64,000 nt of DNA, taken from positions 36,220,273-36,284,272 of the forward strand of contig CM054138.1 of the NCBI GenBank assembly GCA_028751875.1, written 5' to 3'. Below the pieces are notes generated by a model. That model saw only the letters and a program-made list of their open reading frames with translations, was not told where the DNA came from and made no database searches. A program made the position numbers and the translations under genes. Within the stretch, counting starts at the first letter, position 1; every line of letters starts with the position of its first letter. This document shows, in pieces, positions 51,934 through 64,000 of this stretch. This DNA is from Rapana venosa. Taxonomy: Eukaryota; Mollusca; Gastropoda; Neogastropoda; Muricidae.

Positions 51934-52097
51934 CCTCACTCCACTGACACCACGTCAACCATGTACTGCTGACTATGATGCCTTCCTAAGGTCTGCAGCT
52001 GCTTTGCTATTCTAGGTGTGTGTGTTTGAGCACCAGGGTAAATAATGCCTTATAATTCAGATTGACTGACAATGGTACATTTCTTAAGTGCTTAATT

Positions 52098-52290
52098 CAC
52101 TCTTACATGCGTATTTATTAATTTCTTCCCTCAGATTAAGTCTGACAATAGTTCACTCTTAAATGATTCATTCACTTTTACATGTGTACTTATTGTTAAT
52201 TTCTTCCATCAGATTAATTATGACAACAAAAGTCCCTTCTTAAATGATGCATTCACTTTTACATGTGTACTTTTATTAATTTCTTCAATC
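52098..52290. repeat. tandem repeat, ~85-90 bp unit, 2.3 copies
   Basis: TTAATTTCTTCCCTCAGATTA, CTTAAATGATTCATTCACTT and TTACATGTGTACTTATT recur in the same order three times (the last partial). It lies about 170 bp upstream of the presumed calpain start exon. No known function. Confidence 0.8.
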
Positions 52291-52299
52291 AGACACTTT

Positions 52300-53954
52300 T
52301 CCCCTTGGAACTGAACTCTTTTAGCAACTCTTCCTTAACAAGAATCACTGCTACTCATCAGTTTAAAACACCAAGTTGAACACATCATTCAATAACTAAG
52401 AGGAAAACAAAAGTTCATCATCAGCACATTCCAGTACACACCATTTCAAATCCAATCCAGGAAAACAAAGGATGTATTTGACACACCGCGCAACAAAACA
52501 ACGGCCTGTAGGTCAGAATCTATCCACCTTATTCCTGGTCAGCCATGAAAGTATGCGATAAGAAGAAAACGATGAAGCGGGCAGTCAAAGTCTCTATGCA
52601 TGGTCTGTTATTATCCTCAGTATCCACAAAGAAAAAAGAACCAACACAACAATTATCAGGTATTAGAGGTCATGACCCACTGATGTCCTCCAGATTAATC
52701 CTAGTCACCCTGATCTTCAGTGACGCTGAAGAGTACTGTAAAGCTCGTTTCTGACCAGATCTGTTTTTATTTCATATCTGACCTCCTCCTCTGACCACTC
52801 AGGTGGACAAGCAGAAAGGCGTAAACACAAGTTCATACACGAGTCCAACACTCCCACTTCCTATTCCACATTTTCGTGTACAATGACCTGGTTTCAGTTC
52901 TTGATATAAGCTAAGGGGAAAAAATCCATAAGCATGTGCAGTTTGTTAAGGCCGTACACCTCACCAGTATTTAAGTCATCGCCTTAGTTCTGGCTGAGTG
53001 GTCCTCTAACACAAAACCCAGCCAAAGAATGGGCCACGGGATTAGGCCAAGCAGTGGGCTCCCTAGTATATTCCGTAAACATAACATGACTGACTTTCTC
53101 GCCTGGGTTCCTCTATGGATTCCAGGTGCCTGAAGCCTGCTGCAGACTTCCATGGTCACTGACTCAACGACAGCTCGCCAGATTCCGGCCCTGTTTCAGT
53201 CAGTAAGCATGCAGAAGGCAGAGACAACGGAATCTGCTAGAAGAGGTCCAAAGTTGTTTTCATACGGTAGCATCAGGACGAAAAACATCAAGGATATTTA
53301 TGTGATAATCTGTGCAGAGACAGTGCGGTGCATTCAGCAGCAAAGTCTTACGTTCTGGGTGCAAATTTTCTGCAGTAATGGTGTGCACGCTTTCTATATT
53401 CATAATTATAACTGTGCGACTTCCATCTTACACTTGATTTACTCCACCGAATAACTGGAGTCTTAGTGCCAACTTCAGCACCCCCTCATCCCTGTAGTAT
53501 TGAGCAAGAATATATAATTATGCCAAAGACTGCTGGAACGGCATGTCCGCAAAGCAAAGGAAACAGGGATCTGTTCACACGCTGAGAATAAGTTAAAAGA
53601 TCGAAACTCTCATTTGGCATTTTCTATGAAGACAGAAAAGATGGAGATCTACACAACATTTACAACGTGAACTACATGCGGAACCAGACAGCAGCAAATC
53701 CTTATCAACAATTGTTTGTTTGGGAAGGGGGCGGGGGGTTGTATTTGTACTACGGGAGGATACATAGATCTACCTATAAAAAAATCAGATACACAAAATA
53801 ATGTGGTACCAATGTTTGCCGATGAGCTACAACGAGGTGTTGTTCACTACTCCATCGCAATGGAAGTTATGTGCCAGGATAACTTTTCTAATGGGCATTT
53901 GAGGTAAGCATTCTTTATCTCTTGTGAATCATGGTCACCTACAGAGTAGGGGAA

Positions 53955-53985
<31 letters not shown>

Positions 53986-55390
53986 ATAGGAAACAATTCG
54001 TTCTTGCAATATTAATTTAAATCCAAAATAAAAACACACAAACAACCCCAAAATAACCAGTATAAATCGCCGCACATGCAGACAGGAATAGATTTCTAAA
54101 CAGATTAAATGGATACGACTACTGAGAATAACAACGCTGATGATGACGACGATGATAACGATGACGTGACGATGATGATAATAACTGGGTGACACTGTAC
54201 TATGAGAGTAGGCCTACCCTCTGCCCAAAGACATAGAGGGGCATTAATCAGCAATAGTTATAAATTCTATGCAATACAATGCGATACACAATGCATTAAA
54301 GAAATGAGACAGTAGTAAGTGAAAAAATAAACAACATAACCAACACATCAAATACCCACCAGTCTTAATATTGAATGGCAGGCTGTTAATTTCCGACACC
54401 CTTTATGAACCACCAAAATTACGACGTGTTGTACCTTTTATGAACCACTCAGATCACAACGTGCCATAATAAACGCCAGGCCGGAACGATGCTTCTGCTG
54501 CTGCTGCTGCTGCTATCAGCACAGTTATCTATCTGACCCAGGTGGCTGACACAACTCTGCCATAAAGGCTATCACCACTTATAAACGCCTAACCACTGCC
54601 AGCGTATAACATAACATAAACCTCGTTTCGTTAAGAAATATTGCTTTTCAAATTGTCTGCTCGTTTTTCCGCTGGGGTTTTTTGTTTGTTGTTGTTGTTG
54701 TTGTGGGTTTTTTTTGGGGGGTTGCTGTTTTTTTTGGTTTTGTTTTAAAGAGAGGCAAAATGGAAAATGGTGTTGGAGGCGAGGGGCTCTGAGAGAGGCG
54801 AGGGGCTCTGAGAGAGAGGGAGAGATAGAGGCAGAGACAGAGAGAGAGAGATGCCAACACACATACATACACACTATATAATTTGTATATATATCAATGT
54901 AGTAATATGTATGTATATATATATTATATATTTATAATATATATACATATACTAATAAAATATTCATAAATATATATATAGTATCTATGTATACATACAC
55001 AAAACAGACATTCACAACATAGCACGAAATATGCGCTGTGCATGAGACGACAATCACACGACGACAGCATTTCTCGAATACAGCGACAGCAAGCAGTGAT
55101 ATTCGTAGAATTTCCGAAACTGAAAAAAATGTATCTGTAAATTCACACACACACACACACACACACACACTACACAATCCCACACCACATCAAACTACCA
55201 CGACTATTGTATTTATACGAAATCTCAGATTAAAAAAAGAAACCCTCACTTTGAAATCAATCACGTCCTAGTTATCTAAAGCATAACATGTTCCTGTACC
55301 GAGTTTATTAGGGGCGTTTTGTGGGGATGTTTTTGTTAAATTGTTTGGGGTTTTGGTGGGTTATTTTTTTTATTACAACGCGCCTGTCAA
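52300..55390. other. upstream flank of the calpain gene
   Basis: No exon, SINE or promoter element could be identified with confidence. Contains poly-G (53957-53985), (CTG)6 near 54495 and AT-rich DNA. The calpain promoter presumably lies here if 51757-51933 is the first exon. Confidence 0.5.
54877..54985. repeat. AT-rich TATATA tract
   Basis: About 110 bp of TA-rich, partly palindromic DNA (ATATATATTATATATTTATA). No gene signal. Confidence 0.85.
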
Positions 55391-55392
55391 AT

Positions 55393-55670
55393 AGACATCA
55401 TCATCATCATCATCATCAATGCCTTTGTGCCTTATTGGCACGTAGGACAGCAACAAATGTTCTCCACTCCTGTCTGTCCTGGGCCAGCTTCTGAATGGTT
55501 CCCCAGGTATGTTGGTAGGTCTTCTGCTCTGTTTCGACAGTCCGACGCCAAGTGTTCTTGGGTCGTCCTCGTTTGCGTTTTCCCTCTGGTGTCCAGTGGA
55601 GGGCTGTTCGGGCGATGTTTCCCTGTTCCCGACGACAGATATGCCCTATCTATCCCCATCGCCTATGCAT
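55393..55670 (-). mobile_element. second RTE-like LINE 3' end with (TGA)n tail
   Basis: Minus-strand reading in one frame gives EQGNIARTALHWTPEGKRKR, GRPKNTWRRTVE, and ends DRQEWRTFVAVLRANKAQRH followed by a stop and a (TGA)n run (TCA/ATC repeats at 55393-55420 on the plus strand). This is the usual 3' terminus of RTE-like elements with a short simple-repeat tail. It differs in sequence from the fragment at 55748-56187, so two different elements are joined here. Confidence 0.82.
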
Positions 55671-55747
55671 GATGATGGTGTCCATGCTTTCCTGGTTGCA
55701 ACGGGCAAAATAGACACACATATAATATTCTGCCGGACCCTCAAATC

Positions 55748-56187
55748 TCATCTCATCTCATCTGCTCCCATAACCCCCTCCAGGGTCATAGTGGCACTGC
55801 AGTGACGAACGTTGCACCAGTTGGCTCCATTAATTTTGCAGAGGTTGTGGGCAAGTGCCTGGGTTGTGGAGAAGCTCTTCCCAGTCCATTCAGCGATGTT
55901 GTCTGCCCATTTCTTCTTCGCCTGCCTCGCCTTCTCTTCCCCTGCACTGTTCCTTGCAGTATGGTCTTGGAGAGCCCATCTGATCTTGTCACATGTCCAC
56001 ACCATCTGAACATCCTTTTCTTGACTGTAGTCAACAGGTCTTCGTACTCTTTCTGTTTTAATTGTTGGGTGATGGTTTGTCGGACTTCGTCAATGTAGTC
56101 CGTGTATGAAATGCCAAGGAGTCTTCTGAGGCATCTCGTCTCCAAAGCCTGGATTGAAGATCTGCATTTAATGTCCAGGATTCGCAT
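55748..56187 (-). mobile_element. RTE-like LINE fragment (C-terminal region)
   Basis: The minus-strand ORF contains DIKCRSSIQALETRCLRRLL, GISYTDYI, YEDLLTTVKKRMFRWCGHVT and GLSKTILQGTVQGKRRRGR. This is a highly recurrent C-terminal block of RTE-type LINEs in invertebrates (LRWYGHVxRSxGLSKTILQGTVxGKRRRGR). The frame then shifts: the continuation WADNIAEWTGKSF is in a different frame (55748-56005). Truncated at both ends. Confidence 0.85.
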
Positions 56188-56749
56188 GCATACAGGTATG
56201 TGGAGATGACCCTCAAATACTGAGCCTTATTTCTCTAATCAACTGCAATGTAATCCGAAAATTTTTCAATTCGCTTGTTTTGGGGTTGTAGGGTTTTGGT
56301 GTTTTTTAATCTCAGATTTGGGGGGGGTGGGGGGGGGGGGGGGGGGGGGACTACGCTTTGAACTCGACTTTTAATCAGTTATTGCCTCAGGATAAATCAA
56401 AAACATGTCCCTGAAATGAGTTCAAAGATTGTTTTTTGTATAACGCGGCAGTCAAGTGGATAAGCCCATAACGTTCTGCAGGACCCTCAAAACTGCCCGG
56501 TTCTGTTTGCACTGTGTCAACATGTGCTTGACACCCACAGCACTGCCTGAGCACTACGATGATAGATAGGCCAGGCCGTCACACCCTGAGATGTGGGGGA
56601 GTGTCCTAGTACATCATAATATAGGACCACCAACCATAATTATCGTCTTCCTTTTCTCAGCTGTTGAGTTATGTACTGGATTCATATGTGTGTGGGTGTG
56701 TGTGTGGGTGTGGAGGGAGGGGGGCGGAGCGATGGGAGTTCTTTATCTC

Positions 56750-56784
<35 letters not shown>

Positions 56785-57879
56785 GGTTTAGAGCGAAAAA
56801 TCCATGCTTTCCATTACAAAACTGTGCTAATACAGATTCAAGTCAGCAACTGTTAAAACTGAAGTCCACCACTTCCGCCACTAGAATACTACATCACATC
56901 GTCAGAAAGAAACCCTAACTCGAAAATGTTTAACAATAACAGCGCCCATAATAAAATTCAAAATTAACAATAATCAAATTAAGAATTAACACCAATTAAA
57001 CACTTTGGATGATCCAAGACTAAAATACCAGCAGTTGAAACATTATGCTGAAAGTAAAGGCACCAAATATGTTGCTGAAACATTACACAGGCAGCAAAGA
57101 AGCCGACATTGTTGCTGAAATCTGGACACCGATAGCCTACTGCTATATCGAAAACGGCTTGAGTCTTACAGAATTGAGCAGTTTTTGATCTGAACTCAGA
57201 TCTTCCCTACCCTTCAGTGTTAACATTATGCTAATTTGTCATCAAGTTGCATATCATCAAAGTCACCTTTGATGGAACTGTCCAATAAAAATCGGCCTTA
57301 AATCCAACCATTGCTACCAGTCAATTACCTGTATTTGATGCTCGAATAAAAGTAATATTGATGATGATAATCATCCTTATGAATAGTAATACAGTATCAG
57401 TATGAACAAGTCATACGACAATGCTGATGACAGTAGTCAAAATATCAGGAAACTTAACTCGTATCTGTTTCTATCAGAATTTTAACGGTGGTATTCTGTA
57501 TCTGTTTGTGACAAGACTGACTCGTGATTGACTGACTGAATAGCTGAATGAATCTGAGAACAGTCAGTACAAAACTGATATGAACTGAATAAATGAATGA
57601 AGAAATTAATGATCTGAACAATGGACAACAGTATTCAAAAGATTGAACTATCAATAACTGTATTGACAAAATCACTGACTGATAAACTGACAGTGACTGA
57701 TAGGCTGCCTCGGGTGCTGGACACGAGAGTGTCACCAAGTAAGTGATCAAACCAGCCAATCTGTCACACGATCTGGGTGGGGTGGGGGTGGGGGGGGGGG
57801 GGTGGGTGGGGGAGTGAGAGAGAGAGAGAGGGGAGGGGGAGAGAGAGAGAGAGAGGGGGAGAGAGAGAGAGAGAGGAAT

Positions 57880-59860
57880 GCGAATAGTTTATTCAGATTT
57901 TAGGCCACAGCCCCTTACACATAATCATGAGCAACAAGAACCACAATATATTTCCCAGGTAAAGTTGCAACAAATAAGTATGCATTTCTAATGTTACAAT
58001 AACGCAGTATTTGCCCTTTTCAATGCATGATAAACGTACATGGCAAGATTTGTTAAAGTTGTCTGATGTTTTGTCGACAGAACATTTACCTTAAAGGTAC
58101 AAGGCTCATTATAATATATTGGTCTAATGAATTGCATCCTAAGGTCGTGTAAGGCTGGACGACAAAACAAGAAATGAATTTCGTCTTCTAATGCGCTATG
58201 ACATAAACGGCATTTCAGTTCATCTTCAGTTCTGTTCCGGTTATCTATTGCAGTGACATGCAATATCTGAAACACCAAACCTAAATTTAGTAATAGCACT
58301 TTTAACATAACGATTTATTTTAATGTATATACATTTCTTCAAAACAAGATGTTTTAAACTGCCTATATTGAGCAAATCTGTCGCTGTTATACATATGTTC
58401 ATGCCAATTTTGCCATCTACAATCTATAAGCCTTTCTTTGAAACTTTTAAAAAGGCTGAGATACACAGTACCCCTTGATTATCCCATACAAAAGAAAATC
58501 CATATAAATTTAAGTACTCACGAACACTCTCGTAACCCAAGTTTTCCTACCATTTCTGTCTAAATTGTACAACACTCCATATGCTTTTCAAGGGATTCTA
58601 CATTCACCCATACGAGTCAATATTAACCAGTATTTAATACATTTTTAAGTATTGAGTTAATATATATGGGAAATCTCCCAAGCTCTCCATACACAAGGTC
58701 ATTGGGAGTTTGAAGGTCTACATTCAAAAAACGTTTCACAGCATATAAGTGTACATTTTCAACCATATGGCTTTTTACAAAGCCCATATTTCAGCTCCAT
58801 ACAGCATTATTGGCTATACTTGAGTATCAAATAATTTACAAAAAAGAGAAAAAATTACAGCAGTCCAATTTATACAGCACACGAAAAATGACAAAAACTG
58901 CTTTCTTAGATCTGCTTACTAGGTCTTGACACGCAAAGCCAAAACTAAGTCTAGTTGAAAACCATAGACCAAGATATTTATATACATTCACAATTTCCAC
59001 TTTTACATTGCCATATGTCAATTTTTCCTATCGTGCTAAATACCCACCTTTACGAAAAACAACTATATTTGTTTTGCCCATATTTACCTTTAACTCTAAC
59101 CTAGATGTAGCCGTACACAAGTTATCAAGTTATATTTGTAAACCGGTCACTGATGTCGATAGTAAAGTAATATCATCAGCAAATAATAGTATAAATAATT
59201 CAATCAGATCAAAAGTCACATCATGTTTACCATTCTGGATGATTTATACAGCTAGTTCACTAATAAACAATGAGAACAACACTGACTAAAAACATCGTTT
59301 TACTGCATGGGATCAGTTTAAAACTTCTGAAAAATTTGCTCCCGATCTTATTCTTGCCTTCACTTCTTGATACATACTTTTCAAACAACGACATAATTTA
59401 CCTGTAATTCCATTGTTTAACAAAATAGGCCATAATAATTTTCTAGAAACATAATCAAACGCTTTTTCAAAATCAGCAAAGGCTACATATAATTTTCGAT
59501 TATTTGTGAATTGTTTCTGGATTGCAGCTAACAAAGTAAACATATGATCTACCGTACTATAACCTGTCTTGAACCCAGCTTGGCGTTCTCCAGTAATATC
59601 AGTTTGATTTATCCATTCTTGTAATCTTTTGTTAATGACAAAGCTGTACAGTTTACTACTAATGTTACATAATGATATTCCTCTATAGTTGTTGACATTA
59701 TTAACACCCCCCCCCCTTTTTTTTATATTTAAATAATGGCAAAATAACAAACTCCAACTCTCAGGAGTGAGAGAGAGAGAAACTATTCTTTCTCTTTTAA
59801 TCCATATATCTTCATTAGGCATTACAGGAAGACATACTGCTTTTTGCCAGGCCATAGATG
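57880..59860 (-). mobile_element. degenerate LINE (non-LTR retrotransposon) with reverse transcriptase
   Basis: Minus-strand reading gives, in order, RT motifs NYRGISL, QAGFKTGYSTVDH, AFADFEKAFD (59313-59855), then the catalytic FADD (59172-59183), KTNIVVFRKGG, YKYLGLWF (about 58.95 kb), and a C-terminal C-x2-C...H...C cluster in CRLCHSALEDEIHFLFC (57994-58308). The order and the KxVVFRxGG...YKYLG block are typical of Jockey/CR1-type LINEs. Internal stops (one just before the QxxLDNLC segment, one before EKLTYG) and missing endonuclease make it dead and 5'-truncated. The 3' end on this strand runs into (CT)n, i.e. a GA microsatellite on the plus strand at 57815-57875. Confidence 0.85.
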
Positions 59861-60271
59861 TGAGAAAAAGAAAAAACGAGAGAGAGACAATGACAATGAC
59901 AATGACAATATTTTATTGTAATAAGCTGTTAAAGCCCATTTACAAGGGGACAGTGGGAAGGGGACTGGGCACAAAACACGTATTTTCAGAAATACAGATG
60001 TATCATTTCTACAGCCCAAATGGTCAACATGGCATGGATTCCACAACATGGTGAAGTGTTTTACATTACGATTCAGATGAATTGGTGCCTAACACTTTCG
60101 CCCATTGCTAATGGGGAAAGGGAGGGGGGAGGGTAACAACAACCACACACATCATTTAAACACCGAGTCTGTGACAGGGCTTCCTGTCCCTACATTCCGT
60201 CTGATCGGGTAACTCATGCTCTTTCCAACACGTGAAAAACCTAACTCACAATATGCCTAACCTCCTGTTTT

Positions 60272-60343
<72 letters not shown>
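60272..60343. repeat. (CT)n then (CA)n compound microsatellite
   Basis: Uninterrupted CT run of about 70 bp followed by CA-rich tracts to about 60545 (CACACGCACG variants). Confidence 0.95.
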
Positions 60344-60359
<16 letters not shown>

Positions 60360-60976
60360 CACATATGCACACATATGCATGCACCCGCACACACACACGC
60401 ACGACACACACACGCACGAACACGCACCACGCACGCACAAACACACGCACCCACACACACGCACGAACATACACAAACACACACATACACACACGCGCGC
60501 ACGCACGCACAAGAGGGTCCATGCCACACACACACACACACTCCACACGCACATTACAGGCAACCACAATCACTTCTAACCAGAAAAAATCTTGATAGCA
60601 TCCATCATAACATGTAAAACATCCAGTCCAGCACTAAATTCTGTCTTTGATTCTGTCACGATGGGCAGGTGTCCACAGCTGCAGCTTGGAATAAGTCTTT
60701 TTTCCTCCTGAGTCAGTTTGCCTGGTGTTCTTTTTTGCAAACCAAAAGTAATCAGCAGGGTTGTGAGTGTCATCTGTCCAGATAAACTGAAAAATCATAT
60801 CTTCACTTTCACAATGATAGTATCAGTATTTCATCAGAGGTATACACATTAAGAAAGTCCTTGTTTCTAGAAACGTCCCTGAGATTTCTCTGCAGGGATT
60901 GTTTCTCAGCCCACCACATAGTTACTTTATAGTATCTCCACTGTAGCCTGCATCCCGAATCTGATCTAGATATTCG

Positions 60977-61550
60977 TCACAGTCCTCCCTCCATCATAAT
61001 GTCAGGTACAGGCACCTCAACCAGGTCAATTCCACCTTGTTGTTCAGCCACTGTGTCAGCTTCCAACACTGTGACAGCACCTGACGCACGGCGATAATCA
61101 TGTGTGGGAAAGCAACGATTGCGAAGGCATGTGGTTTGGAGAGGCATTGGGGTGTTGGTGTGTGAGACAGACTGGGTGATGGGGGGTGTTGGCATAAACA
61201 AACTTGGCGAAGTTTCGAATGGGAACAATGCACTTGCTTGTCTTCTTGCCTTTCCTCTGTCTGTCTCCTCTCCTCTGCCCGCCTCCTCTCCTCTGCCCGC
61301 CTCCTCTCCTCTGCCTGTCTCCTCTCCTCTGTCCTTCGTCGGTCCCTGTTGTCTGACTGGGAGGCTTTCTGCGGAAGTACACAGGTGTTTGTTGACCCGC
61401 CATGTTCCCATCACTTGAGCCAGCCTTCAGTCGAAGCACAACAGTCGTTTGCTCGCCTTCTCCACAGACCTTCCATGAAGTGATGCAGTGTTGTTGAGCA
61501 GGGCAACCTAGCGTCACTTCAGCGTTGTTGGTAACACCGACAACTGGCAT
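60977..61550 (-). pseudogene. second copy of the YRRKxPSQ gene, frameshifted
   Basis: Starts MPVVGVTNNAE at 61550 and contains GEGEQTTVVLRLKAG and VYFRRKPPSQ, matching GRGSQTTVVLRL and VTYRRKCPSQ of the plus-strand copy at 37.7 kb. After PSQ the frame is lost: the expected RDRRRTEERRQAEERR run is in another frame, and the conserved SLFMPTPPIT block is in a third (ORF 60977-61414). Between them lies an 18-bp direct repeat (coding AEERRR) in about four copies at 61255-61335, a likely source of indels. The reading is at least twice shifted, so it is a pseudogene or a poorly resolved sequence. Confidence 0.6.
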
Positions 61551-61619
61551 GGTGCTGGTTTATTTAGCAATTTAACAAAAAATTTACACAGCAAAATTTC
61601 GCCCTGCCTATATCCAAGG

Positions 61620-61624
61620 GAGAT

Positions 61625-61660
<36 letters not shown>

Positions 61661-63115
61661 CAAGTGTACTGTTGGGGGGAAAAGCTACTGCACGACCACA
61701 GGCTGTCCCTTTGTCAGATCACAGCGCAAATGCCCTGCGAGAGGTCACCATACGAACAATGAGGTGAGGCAGACATTCAGTTGGGGAAAGGGCCATGGGC
61801 TGAACAAACCTGAGGAAAACAATGCATTCAACAAGTGAAAACAGACAAGGCGAAAAACAGAGAAGGAAATGGTGGCGGAAAAAAGCAAGCAAAAGAACGA
61901 CCAAGCATAGACAAACAAACCAACAACAACGAAATATAACAAAACTCCACGTTAAGTTCGAAGACAGGGAAAACACAGAAAGAAACATATGTATGTAATA
62001 AACACATCCTCCTCTTTATCGTTATCATCATCCCTCTTTCTGTCTCTCTCAGAACTCAACTCGAAAAATGTATTCACAAAAAAAGGCCATTGGCCCATAC
62101 ATGAAGGGGGTTGCCAAACTGCTTAGCATTTTGGTGGGAAAAATAAGGAAAAGCTCAAAAAACAAAATGTTATTATATATCAACCACCACCACAACAAAA
62201 ATCAGTTACTAAAATATGACTTAAGAAACCAAGATATCTCTTATTCTAAAAGCTTTACACAAATATAAAAAGCGAGGCTGCGCACAATCTCAGGGTGACT
62301 AGAGGCCATGAGTAAACAGAATCTAAATAAATAAGGCTGTCTACTATATTTTAGGGTATGTAATTATGTTTAACATCTACTACTGGACAGCATAACACAA
62401 AATGGACTTCATCTTCCACTGCCTGCTTACATGTTGTTGTGCGTTCCCCAGCTTTACACTCTGGGGGTCATCCAGAACGTGCACTCTGACTCACTCATCC
62501 CACCTGGGAATCACTGTGAGATAGGAAGCACACCGGATGGAAGTTTGCGTGTATGACTATTTTCAAGTACCTCGCCAAATAGGCAGCCATACTCCGACTT
62601 CAGAGGATTTTTTTTTCCTTTAAAAGAAGAGTGCAGGTTGTTATGTTAAGAGCTTGTCATGGCTGAAGGCAATCTCAACACAACATTTTACAACATAACA
62701 ACATTTTAGTGTAGGCCTTGGCAATTAGCTGACATCAATAACGGACACAGCTCTTGGCCTGGGCCAATGCCTGCTTACATCATGGGCATTGTTTCTGTCA
62801 GAGAGACAGACTGACTGTGGGGGAAGGGGGGCAGGGGGAAGAGAGGCGTTTTCAGTAGGCTAGTAGTTGAGATGCTAAGAACGAAGCTTCCATTCCCACT
62901 TTGTTGCCATGGAAACACCACTCATGCCCCGCCAGCCTCCCAGTATAGACTAGCTGGTAGGAATGCTGTACTTGGTTGAGATGAAACATTGTGAAGTGGG
63001 GTAGTGGAAGAGTGAAATATAAGCGAAAAGGGAGAAAAGAGAACCCGTATCCCACCCCCACCCCCTCACAAACACACACACAGACACTTCCTCATCCATC
63101 TCTCACCCTAAAGCC

Positions 63116-63146
<31 letters not shown>

Positions 63147-63164
63147 ACACATATATATCTATAA

Positions 63165-63203
<39 letters not shown>

Positions 63204-63268
63204 TGTGTGTGTGGGGTTTTTTTGTTGCTTCGATTTTACGTCTGTTCAGTCAAAGTGATACTAGACGA

Positions 63269-63304
<36 letters not shown>

Positions 63305-64000
63305 CACAACCATGAGTAACACACCTATACAGCCCCAATCTTTCATCCTGAGCAGACGCCGACACGAGGCAGAAACTGAGAAAACAGACCAGTATATGTA
63401 GTGGGTGGGAGGGTGTGGAGTATGAGTGAGTGAGAGGGTTAGGGAGAGGAGCCTGTGCGTGTCTGGAGGGTGAGGTGGTAGTAGGCCTGCAGAGAAGAAG
63501 CCGGTGAATGGTGGTACAACAGGGCTCTATTCCAGCAGAGGGATGGAATTGCAGGTAGAAGAAAACAACTGATGCCGTTGTCCCAAGATAATGCTGGTAG
63601 TACTTCAGGTATCAGTATACTTGGTCCCATTATGCAGGTGCTGAGAATACCTCCCCCTCCCTCTCTCACCCCCCACCCCCCCCAAAAAAAAAAACACAAC
63701 AAAACAAAACAAAACCACACCCAACAAACAAAACACACCCAACAAACAACAAGCAAAACACACACACACCCTCCCCCCCCCCCCCCCCACCCCACTCCCA
63801 AAAAAAAGCTTGACGCCCTACTGAATGACTTATAAAGTTTTAACAGCACTATTATGTTAATTGCTCTGTGTTCTCTCTGTACTAGAGAAAAACAAACCAA
63901 CCAACATCAACAACAGTTACCATAGCTTGCAATATATGTTTGTTGCAGCTGTTAAACTATAATATGAAATCCATGCCACGTTAATTATTTGGGCTGTTGT
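61620..64000. other. non-coding DNA, simple repeats
   Basis: (GA)n at 61631-61656, a reversed family B SINE tail remnant around 62540-62620, poly-C/poly-T at 63115-63200, (GT)n at 63265-63302 and C/A-rich low complexity at 63660-63800. No gene recognised. Confidence 0.6.

Noticed and set aside
53716..53907. Plus-strand ORF ending near a gtaagc donor (FSNGHLR)
   Set aside because: No upstream acceptor or homology seen. A single donor match is expected by chance.
58996..59289. Plus-strand ORF of 93 codons
   Set aside because: Antisense shadow of the LINE reverse transcriptase (covers the FADD region in reverse).

Overview
The window is nuclear DNA from an animal. The best guess is a marine gastropod mollusc. 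This is inferred from long (GT)n, (GA)n and poly-G arrays, several tRNA-headed SINE families, LINE fragments, and a protein-coding gene broken into small GC-richer exons by kilobase introns with consensus GT-AG sites. No prokaryotic operon, rRNA, functional tRNA or CRISPR array was seen.

The main gene is a calpain (cytosolic, calcium-dependent cysteine protease) on the minus strand, with its 5' end near 51.93 kb. Eleven exons can be placed to the base: 51757-51933, 26479-26548, 25105-25357, 22623-22794, 20300-20380, 18396-18496, 17651-17728, 16679-16848, 15365-15528, 13568-13779 and 13042-13078. Together they give 1515 nt, or 505 codons, with every splice phase in agreement. The product carries the catalytic Cys (residue 85, GDCWLLAA), His (242, MGHAYS) and Asn (270, RNPWG), then the C2-like domain III with its acidic loop. 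The C-terminal penta-EF-hand domain was not found in the 13 kb that follow. It lies beyond the window edge, was missed, or is absent. Two candidate linker exons lie at 10868-10916 and 6393-6554.

Layout on the + strand: 1-13 kb is intronic or 3' DNA of the calpain gene with SINEs, minisatellites and a piggyBac-like non-autonomous element (7334-8041). 13-26.5 kb holds ten calpain exons among SINEs. 26.5-51.8 kb is a 25-kb first intron. It contains minisatellites, a possible nested gene on the same strand (three phase-compatible exons at 42959-43756), an intronless gene of unknown function on the opposite strand (37735-38546), a LINE tail, and a homopolymer-rich, possibly poorly assembled stretch (about 45.5-51.3 kb) that includes a LINE copy. 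51.9-64 kb is upstream DNA with tandem repeats, two RTE-like LINE fragments, a degenerate LINE with a near-complete reverse transcriptase, and a second, frameshifted copy of the unknown gene on the minus strand (60977-61550).

The most unusual signal is at the domain III exon ending at 15365. Its 5' splice site (ATCTACAAG|GTGGGTCG) has been tandemly amplified as a roughly 19-bp minisatellite, which gives thirteen AAG|GTGG donor-like sites in a row. Other points of interest are a frame-neutral 81-nt exon holding the catalytic His with weak splice sites, the paired copies of the unknown YRRKxPSQ gene family, and a SINE family with two alternative 3' tails.
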